10,141 bases of DNA from CAYQQQ01 sp964420125 (lineage in GTDB: Bacteria; Actinomycetota; Acidimicrobiia; Acidimicrobiales; Microtrichaceae). Position numbers and translations under genes: made by a program. Of this stretch, positions 5,779 through 10,141 are shown piece after piece. Location of the stretch: NCBI GenBank assembly GCA_964420125.1, contig CAYQQQ010000044.1, forward strand, positions 1 through 10,141, in the 5' to 3' direction. The number at the start of each line of letters is the position of its first letter. Position 1 is the first letter of the stretch. The notes under the pieces are model-generated. The model saw only the letters and a list, made by a program, of their open reading frames with translations, did not search any database and was not told the origin of the DNA.

Positions 5779-6924
5779 ATGTCGAGGAGGAGCAGCACGG
5801 TCAAGCGCACCGTGTGCACCCTGATCGCACCGGCTCTGCTCACGGTGCTCGCCTTCGGGTGCGCAAGGGAGCGGTCGGAGCCACCGACCTCCGCACCGGT
5901 CAGCACCGCCGGGCGATCGTCCGTACCCCGGTCGCCGCCCTGCGCCGGTGCCGACGAGTGCACGACCCGCCAACTGGCCGATACCGCCGGAGTGACCCTC
6001 GGCACCGCCGTCGGCGCGCCACTCCTGGGCGACCCGACGTACCGGAGCACCCTCGTCGACACCTTCAACAGCGTGACGCCGGAGAACGAGCTCAAGTGGG
6101 CTTCGATCCACCCGGCGCCCGGGGAGTGGGACTTCGGGCCGGCGGACCAGATCGTCGACTTCGCACGCGAGCACGACCTCGCCGTGAAGGGCCACACCCT
6201 GATCTGGGACCAGGAGCTCATCGACTCGACGCCGGACTGGGTGCTCGAGATCCGCGATCCGGATGAGCTCCGAGCAGCGGTCACCGAGCACATCGCCACG
6301 GTCATGGACCGGTACCGGGATTCGGTCGACCGGTGGGACGTGGTGAACGAACCGATCGAGACCCTCGGCACCGACCTCTACGACAACCACTTCCGTCAGG
6401 TGCTCGGTGACGACTACATCGCATGGATGTTCAGGACCGCCCACGCCGCGGCACCCGACGAGCAGCTGTGGCTGAACGAGGCAGCAGTCGAGTACCAACC
6501 GGGGAAGGCAGCGGCGCTGGTGGCCCTCGTCGCCGGCCTCGTCGAGCAGGACGTCCCGATCGACGGCGTCGGCATCCAGGGTCACCTGGTCGGGGGAACG
6601 GTCGACGCGGTCGCCCTGGAACGGCTCGTCGCCGACCTCGAGGTGCTCGGTGTCGAGGTCGCCGTCACCGAGCTCGACGTCCCGGCGCGCGATCCGGTCG
6701 ATCCGCTGTCGGTTCAGGCCGGCACCTACCGGGGTGCCCTCGGTGCATGTCTCGCCAACCGCTGTCGTGAGGTGACCCTGTGGGGCTTCACCGACCGCCA
6801 CACCTGGATCGACGCCACATTCGGCGAGGGCCTCGCTCCGCTCCCTTTCGATGAGGACTATCGGTCGAAGCCTGCGCTCGAGGCGATCCGCGAGTCGTTG
6901 CTGGCCCTCCGGGAGCGCGGGTAG
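5779..6924 (+). CDS. GH10 endo-1,4-beta-xylanase, probable lipoprotein
   Basis: The 381-residue protein begins with basic residues, a hydrophobic stretch (14-27) and Cys28 in LAFGC, a lipobox with Ala instead of the usual Leu at -3, so it is either lipid-anchored or otherwise exported. A Ser/Thr/Pro-rich linker (35-55) precedes the GH10 barrel. GH10 landmarks are VTPENELKW (99-107), GHTLIWD (138-144), WDVVNEP (186-192) with acid/base Glu191, GVGIQGHL (263-270), VTELDV (297-301) with nucleophile Glu299, and WGFTDRHTW (335-343). GH10 enzymes hydrolyse internal beta-1,4 bonds of xylan with retention. The usual His in HTLVWH is Asp144 here, so glycone-site binding may differ. The ATG has no Shine-Dalgarno at normal spacing; TACTTT 6 nt upstream suggests a leaderless mRNA. 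It is divergent from tetR and probably controlled by the palindrome. Confidence 0.92.
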   Translation: MSRRSSTVKRTVCTLIAPALLTVLAFGCARERSEPPTSAPVSTAGRSSVPRSPPCAGADECTTRQLADTAGVTLGTAVGAPLLGDPTYRSTLVDTFNSVTPENELKWASIHPAPGEWDFGPADQIVDFAREHDLAVKGHTLIWDQELIDSTPDWVLEIRDPDELRAAVTEHIATVMDRYRDSVDRWDVVNEPIETLGTDLYDNHFRQVLGDDYIAWMFRTAHAAAPDEQLWLNEAAVEYQPGKAAALVALVAGLVEQDVPIDGVGIQGHLVGGTVDAVALERLVADLEVLGVEVAVTELDVPARDPVDPLSVQAGTYRGALGACLANRCREVTLWGFTDRHTWIDATFGEGLAPLPFDEDYRSKPALEAIRESLLALRERG

Positions 6925-6946
6925 CGGATGCCTGCGAGCGACGTCG

Positions 6947-6963
6947 GCTCCTCGGCGAGGAGC
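6947..6963. terminator. Hairpin between convergent xylanase and nuclease genes
   Basis: GCTCCTC (6947-6953) pairs perfectly with GAGGAGC (6957-6963) around a 3-nt GGC loop. It lies in the 84-bp gap between two convergent genes and could end transcription from both sides. There is no U tract on either strand. Confidence 0.5.
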
Positions 6964-7008
6964 GGTGCCGCCGTGGACCGGGTTGGTGCCGGAGCCGATC
7001 TCCGATCG

Positions 7009-7977
7009 TCACCGCGCCGAGTCGAACGCTGCGCGGACCGATGCGGGGATGCGCCCCTTTGCCGAGACCGGGTGGCCGTTGGCCATCGCCCACGCCCGGA
7101 TCTCGGCGGCGGTCGGTGGAGCGGGGGCCAGCGGTCCCGCCGCCGGGAGCTCTACCGCTCTCACCGCCGCCGGGCCGTCCTCGTCGAGGTGCGCCAGGGC
7201 AGCACCCAGGAAGCGATACGACCACTCCTGGGCGAGCGGGCGCGTCTCGCAGAACACGATGGGCACACCCGGGAAGCGGATCTGCGCCTCGGCCAACCCT
7301 TCGGCGAACACCCCCGGGGTGACGAACTCCGACTTGAACACCGCGGAGTAGCGGTCCTCCACCACCAGCGCGGCGCGGGGGAGCTCGTCGAGCGCTGCGA
7401 GCAGGTACCTGAGCTTGCCGCTCGTCAGGGTCGTCGACAGGTCCGCGAGGCTCTTGCGCTCGATCGCCGCGACGATCCGACCCCCGACCTCGACGGCGTA
7501 GTCACCGACGGGGAGCGCCTGTCGGCGGGTGCTCGCCTGCTGGGAGGAGAAGCGCCACGGGTACCGCTCGTGGCTGTCCACCAGGATCTCGAGCACCCGA
7601 CCGGACGCCCGCCGGCTCGGGGTCGTCACCCCTGGTCGGGCCTGGCGGGCGGTTCGGGCGCTCTGCCAGAAGATCACCTCCCGGCCGCGGGCGCGGGTGA
7701 ACACGAACTGAGATCGGTTCTCCCGGCCACGGTCGAGCACCAGGTCGATCGCCGCGCCGCGCCGGACGCACGACCTCACCGGGACCCGCTCCACCACCTC
7801 CACCGAATCGTCCCAGTCCGAGGACGGATGGCAGTACACCTTGGCGGTCCGGGGCCAGGTGTCGCGCACCTTCATCACCACACCCTGAGCGCCCAACGGC
7901 AGCCGCACGAGGTAGGGCAGTGTCGAGTCCCCGTCGGGGTTGCGGGCGACGACGAAGTCATCCACGGGCACCATCAT
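7009..7977 (-). CDS. ERCC4 (XPF-type) nuclease domain fused to Lsr2-like DNA-binding domain
   Basis: The 322-residue protein has three parts. Residues 1-125 are an unrecognised N-terminal region with a conserved-looking REVIFWQSARTARQ segment. Residues about 128-262 form an ERCC4 nuclease: ILVDSHER (131-138), PVGDYAV (156-162) and AIERKSLADL (171-180), matching the D...GDY...ERKxxxD active-site pattern of XPF/Mus81 nucleases. Residues about 288-322 (TAAEIRAWAMANGHPVSAKGRIPASVRAAF) match the C-terminal domain of Lsr2, where an RGR-type loop (here KGR, 307-309) enters the minor groove of AT-rich DNA. The likely role is structure-selective DNA cleavage or repair, with Lsr2-like recruitment. Start ATG 7977 is followed directly by a second ATG; the upstream Shine-Dalgarno is weak. 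It is convergent to the xylanase, and downstream of the esterase on the same strand with a 133-bp gap. Confidence 0.88.
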   Translation of the reverse strand: MMVPVDDFVVARNPDGDSTLPYLVRLPLGAQGVVMKVRDTWPRTAKVYCHPSSDWDDSVEVVERVPVRSCVRRGAAIDLVLDRGRENRSQFVFTRARGREVIFWQSARTARQARPGVTTPSRRASGRVLEILVDSHERYPWRFSSQQASTRRQALPVGDYAVEVGGRIVAAIERKSLADLSTTLTSGKLRYLLAALDELPRAALVVEDRYSAVFKSEFVTPGVFAEGLAEAQIRFPGVPIVFCETRPLAQEWSYRFLGAALAHLDEDGPAAVRAVELPAAGPLAPAPPTAAEIRAWAMANGHPVSAKGRIPASVRAAFDSAR

Positions 7978-8110
7978 CGCGTCGACTGAGCACTTCTCGG
8001 GGATCCGACCTCAACGGGTCCTGGTTGACCGGGTCGTGGGTTTGCTGTCGACGATGTCGAGCGGGGGCGGTCGCCGACGCGAAGGTCCGGGACACCTGCG
8101 CTTCGTCCCG

Positions 8111-9172
8111 TCAGCTGCCCAGCACGGTATCGAGCCACTCGATGGTCGGCGTGAGGAGCGTGGCGTCGAACTGCGCATCGGCGTGGCTCCCGCCGGGAAG
8201 GATCGTCAGCTCCGGCTCCGCGCCGGCCACCTGGAGCGCATCGGCGAGGATCTGCGACTGCTGGAACGGCACGTTGCAGTCGGCGTCGCCGTGAGCGATC
8301 GAGAACGCGGGGAGCTGCTCCGCAGTGGAGATGTAGGTGATGGGATCGGCCTCGGCAACCGTGTCGAGGGTCTCCTGCACTGCGCCGCCGACCCACAGCG
8401 ATTCAGGTGAACCGGCCGGATCGTGGGCCTCCGGGCTGGAGCATCCCCCCTCGCCGGAGGTGGCCTGGTCGTCCATCTGGGCGAAGTCCGTCGGCCCGTA
8501 CCAGTCGACGACCGCTTGCACGGCGCTCGAGGTGTCGGCGTTGCCCAACCCGGCGTCATCCAGGACGGTGGTCTGTTCGCCCGAGGTGCCGAGGAGTGCG
8601 ACGAGGTTCCCACCGGCCGACTCCCCCCATGCGGCGAATCGATCCGGGTCGAGGTTGTAGGTCGCGGCGTTGGCGCGCAGCCAGCGCACAGCCGCCTTCA
8701 CATCCTGCGCCCCGGCTGGGAAGGTGGCTTCACCCGAGAGGCGGTAGTTGAGGCTCGCCACTGCGTAGCCCGCATCGAGGAGCGGTTGCACCTTGGCGCC
8801 GACCATCGCTTTGTCGCCACCCTTGAACGCCCCGCCGTGGACGTAGACGACGAGTGGGGTGGGGCCCGTCGTGTCGGCGGGCAGCCACATGTCGAGCACT
8901 TGCGCCGCAGAGGTCGTCGCGTAGGCGACGTTCGCCTCCGTCGCCGCGGGTGCGGTTCCGAACGATCCGCCGCCCGGTCCCCGCATCCCGTCAGCGGGGG
9001 ATCCCGCTGCGGTCGTCGAGGACGGGTTCGTGGTGGTGGTCACCTCTGCGGCCGTGGACGACTCCGCCGGCGCGGCGGAGTCGTCGGTTCCACAGGCACC
9101 CAGCAGCGATGAGGCCACGAGTGCTGCGACGACCACGACTCGCGGCGTGGGGACCGAGTTGGGGGTGTGCAT
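8111..9172 (-). CDS. Secreted alpha/beta-hydrolase lipoprotein (BD-FAE/esterase-lipase type)
   Basis: The 353-residue protein has a lipoprotein signal with a good lipobox LLGAC and Cys27, followed by a Ser/Thr/Ala/Pro-rich linker (31-65). The hydrolase part shows the oxyanion motif HGGAFKGGDK (113-122), the nucleophile elbow GESAGG (184-189) with Ser186, a catalytic Asp in HGDADCNVP (Asp299) and His331 in GGSHAD. The layout matches the feruloyl-esterase/carboxylesterase group often called BD-FAE, whose members remove ester side groups from xylan or act on small esters; the substrate here is not certain. ATG 9172 has AGGAG ending 7 nt upstream. It is divergent from an OmpR-family regulator across a gap with two regulator-type boxes, so the two-component system may control it. 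Its proximity to a GH10 xylanase supports a polysaccharide role. Confidence 0.9.
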   Translation of the reverse strand: MHTPNSVPTPRVVVVAALVASSLLGACGTDDSAAPAESSTAAEVTTTTNPSSTTAAGSPADGMRGPGGGSFGTAPAATEANVAYATTSAAQVLDMWLPADTTGPTPLVVYVHGGAFKGGDKAMVGAKVQPLLDAGYAVASLNYRLSGEATFPAGAQDVKAAVRWLRANAATYNLDPDRFAAWGESAGGNLVALLGTSGEQTTVLDDAGLGNADTSSAVQAVVDWYGPTDFAQMDDQATSGEGGCSSPEAHDPAGSPESLWVGGAVQETLDTVAEADPITYISTAEQLPAFSIAHGDADCNVPFQQSQILADALQVAGAEPELTILPGGSHADAQFDATLLTPTIEWLDTVLGS

Positions 9173-9220
9173 GGACTGCTCCTGTTGGTCGAGACGAGAG
9201 CGCCAGCCTCCGACTCCCTT

Positions 9221-9238
9221 GTTAGGGGTTCGTTAGGG
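9221..9238 (+). promoter_or_regulatory. Response-regulator box 1: GTTAGGG-N4-GTTAGGG
   Basis: Two identical 7-bp repeats (9221-9227 and 9232-9238) are separated by 4 bp, the 11-bp periodic layout used by PhoB/OmpR-family regulators. The box lies 49-66 bp upstream of the esterase ATG and about 70 bp upstream of the regulator gene. Confidence 0.6.
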
Positions 9239-9266
9239 AAGCGGTGAGAGCGTGGAATTCTCCCCG

Positions 9267-9284
9267 TCCTAACGAGATCTGAAC
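9267..9284 (-). promoter_or_regulatory. Response-regulator box 2: GTTCAGA-N4-GTTAGGA
   Basis: On the minus strand the same 7-4-7 layout occurs with one good half-site (GTTAGGA) and one degenerate one (GTTCAGA). The box overlaps the -35 region of the regulator's own promoter (the -10 is at 9295-9300). This suits direct autoregulation, which is inferred. Confidence 0.5.
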
Positions 9285-9294
9285 GCGCTGGCTC

Positions 9295-9300
9295 TAGGGT
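9295..9300 (+). promoter_or_regulatory. -10 element (TAGGGT) of leaderless response regulator gene
   Basis: TAGGGT fits TANNNT and ends 7 nt before ATG 9308. No Shine-Dalgarno sequence precedes the ATG, so transcription probably starts at the start codon. Confidence 0.45.
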
Positions 9301-9307
9301 CGATGCC

Positions 9308-9991
9308 ATGCAGAACGGAGCCACCGTGCTCGTCGCCGAGGACGACCAACGGGTCCGCGACTCGGTGCAGCGGGGCCTTCGACTCGAGGGATATCAGGTG
9401 GTTGCGGTTTCCGATGGCCAGCAGGCGGTCGACGCCGTTCTGCACCAGGAGCCGAGCCTGGTCGTGCTCGATGTGATGATGCCGGTGCTCGACGGGCTCA
9501 CCGCCTGCCGGCAGCTGCGATCGCGATTCCCGGCTCTGCCGATCCTGATGGTCACTGCACGCCACGAGGTGACCGACCGGATCGCCGGGCTGGATGCGGG
9601 AGCTGACGACTACCTGGTGAAGCCCTTCGCGCTCGGAGAGCTGTCTGCGCGCGTGCGAGCACTTCTCCGACGGAGCAGCGTCTCCGGTACGGACCAGAAG
9701 CTGCACGTCGGAGACCTGACCCTCGACCCCGGCGCACGCCGTGCCAGCCGGGCCGGAGTCGACCTGGTGCTCACCAAGACCGAGTTCGACCTCCTCGAGC
9801 TCCTCATGTTCAACGCAGGCGTGGTGATGAGTCGTGACACGCTGTACGACCGCATCTGGGGCATCGACTTCGACACCGAGTCGCGCACGCTCGACGTCCA
9901 CATCACCTATCTCCGTCACAAGACGGAGGCCGGTGGCTTGCCCCGGATCGTGCAGACGGTTCGGGGAGTCGGCTACGTGATCCGCCGATGA
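9308..9991 (+). CDS. OmpR/PhoB-family response regulator
   Basis: The 227-residue protein has a receiver domain (about 5-120) with the acidic pocket EDD (11-13), phosphoacceptor Asp55 in LVVLDVMMP, Thr83 in MVTARHE and Lys105 in YLVKPF. A winged-helix effector domain (about 132-226) follows, with LTKTEFDLLELLMFNAG and the terminal TVRGVGYVIRR typical of the OmpR family. Phosphorylation by the adjoining kinase would promote dimer binding to direct repeats. The gene overlaps the kinase start by ATGA, so the two were a coupled two-component pair. Similarity is to the MprA-type actinobacterial branch, but that is not enough to give a symbol. Because the kinase gene is disrupted here, this regulator may lack its normal partner. 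Confidence 0.95.
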   Translation: MQNGATVLVAEDDQRVRDSVQRGLRLEGYQVVAVSDGQQAVDAVLHQEPSLVVLDVMMPVLDGLTACRQLRSRFPALPILMVTARHEVTDRIAGLDAGADDYLVKPFALGELSARVRALLRRSSVSGTDQKLHVGDLTLDPGARRASRAGVDLVLTKTEFDLLELLMFNAGVVMSRDTLYDRIWGIDFDTESRTLDVHITYLRHKTEAGGLPRIVQTVRGVGYVIRR

Positions 9992-10137
9992 GCCTCCGGT
10001 GGCGGATCTCGATCGCGCTGGCGACCCTGGCGATGGGCGCCGCGACCCTTGCTGCGCTCGGGGCCTACTTCGCCACCGCCGATCAGCTCAGCCTGGATCC
10101 ACCGACTTGCGTCATGAGGGCTCCTGATTCCGGGTGA
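9988..10137 (+). pseudogene. Histidine kinase N-terminus, interrupted after the first membrane segment
   Basis: The ATG overlaps the regulator's TGA as ATGA. The first residues, MSLRWRISIALATLAMGAATLAALGAYFATADQLSL, give a basic start and one transmembrane helix (about 7-30), as in OmpR-partner kinases. The family normally continues with an xVDxSL-like extracytoplasmic segment. Here the frame reads DPPTCVMRAPDSG and stops at 10135-10137. No dimerisation or ATPase domain is present. The break near 10097 suggests an insertion or rearrangement; the window ends too soon to see what joined. An alternative is an unusually short gene, which I find unlikely. Confidence 0.6.
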
Positions 10138-10141
10138 GGGT

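Noticed and set aside
4779..6266. 495-residue plus-strand open frame
   Set aside because: It runs antisense to tetR and part of the phosphotransferase and overlaps the xylanase in another frame. Composition is typical of a GC-rich shadow.
6928..7989. 353-residue plus-strand open frame
   Set aside because: It is antisense to the ERCC4-Lsr2 gene, with His/Arg/Pro-rich shadow composition.
8423..9112. 229-residue plus-strand open frame antisense to the esterase
   Set aside because: Arg/Gly/Val-rich shadow. The minus-strand frame has a signal peptide and a complete catalytic triad.
1..10141. CRISPR array
   Set aside because: The only repeats seen are two- or three-copy, 7-17 bp elements in promoter-like positions. 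There are no regularly spaced repeats of CRISPR size.

Overview
The window is GC-rich chromosomal DNA with strong GC bias at third codon positions. It carries an Lsr2-type DNA-binding domain, a DUF6325 relative, and four genes with a TANNNT hexamer 6-7 nt before the ATG, the usual layout for leaderless mRNAs. Together these point to an actinomycete (Actinomycetota). I cannot place it below phylum.

Left part (1-3850) looks like a decaying accessory region. It opens with a tyrosine-type integrase that keeps its N-terminal and core-binding domains but has lost the catalytic domain. Next comes an intact class II Fic protein with a C-terminal winged helix. Its promoter carries two 17-bp near-palindromic repeats that look like operators. 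About 600 bp of unassigned DNA follows. Then, on the minus strand, there is a small unrecognised gene with a possible second cistron at a GTGA overlap, and a DUF6325-type gene broken by a nonsense codon and a frameshift that still has a good ribosome binding site and terminator.

Middle part (3851-8000) has ordinary intact genes. A TetR regulator and an aminoglycoside/ecdysteroid-type phosphotransferase form a minus-strand pair, divergent from a secreted or lipid-anchored GH10 xylanase. A 20-bp perfect-arm palindrome in the shared gap is a good TetR operator candidate. Convergent to the xylanase is a nuclease that joins an ERCC4 (XPF-type) domain to a C-terminal Lsr2-like DNA-binding domain.

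Right part (8100-10141) has a secreted alpha/beta-hydrolase lipoprotein of the esterase/feruloyl-esterase type, divergent from an OmpR-family response regulator. Two 7-4-7 direct-repeat boxes built on GTTAGGR lie between them, one on each strand. The response regulator overlaps a histidine kinase start by ATGA, but the kinase frame loses its expected sequence after about 37 codons and stops, suggesting an insertion or rearrangement near 10097. A xylanase and a hydrolase of a class that often removes xylan side groups lie within 3 kb of each other, so part of the locus may serve plant polysaccharide breakdown.
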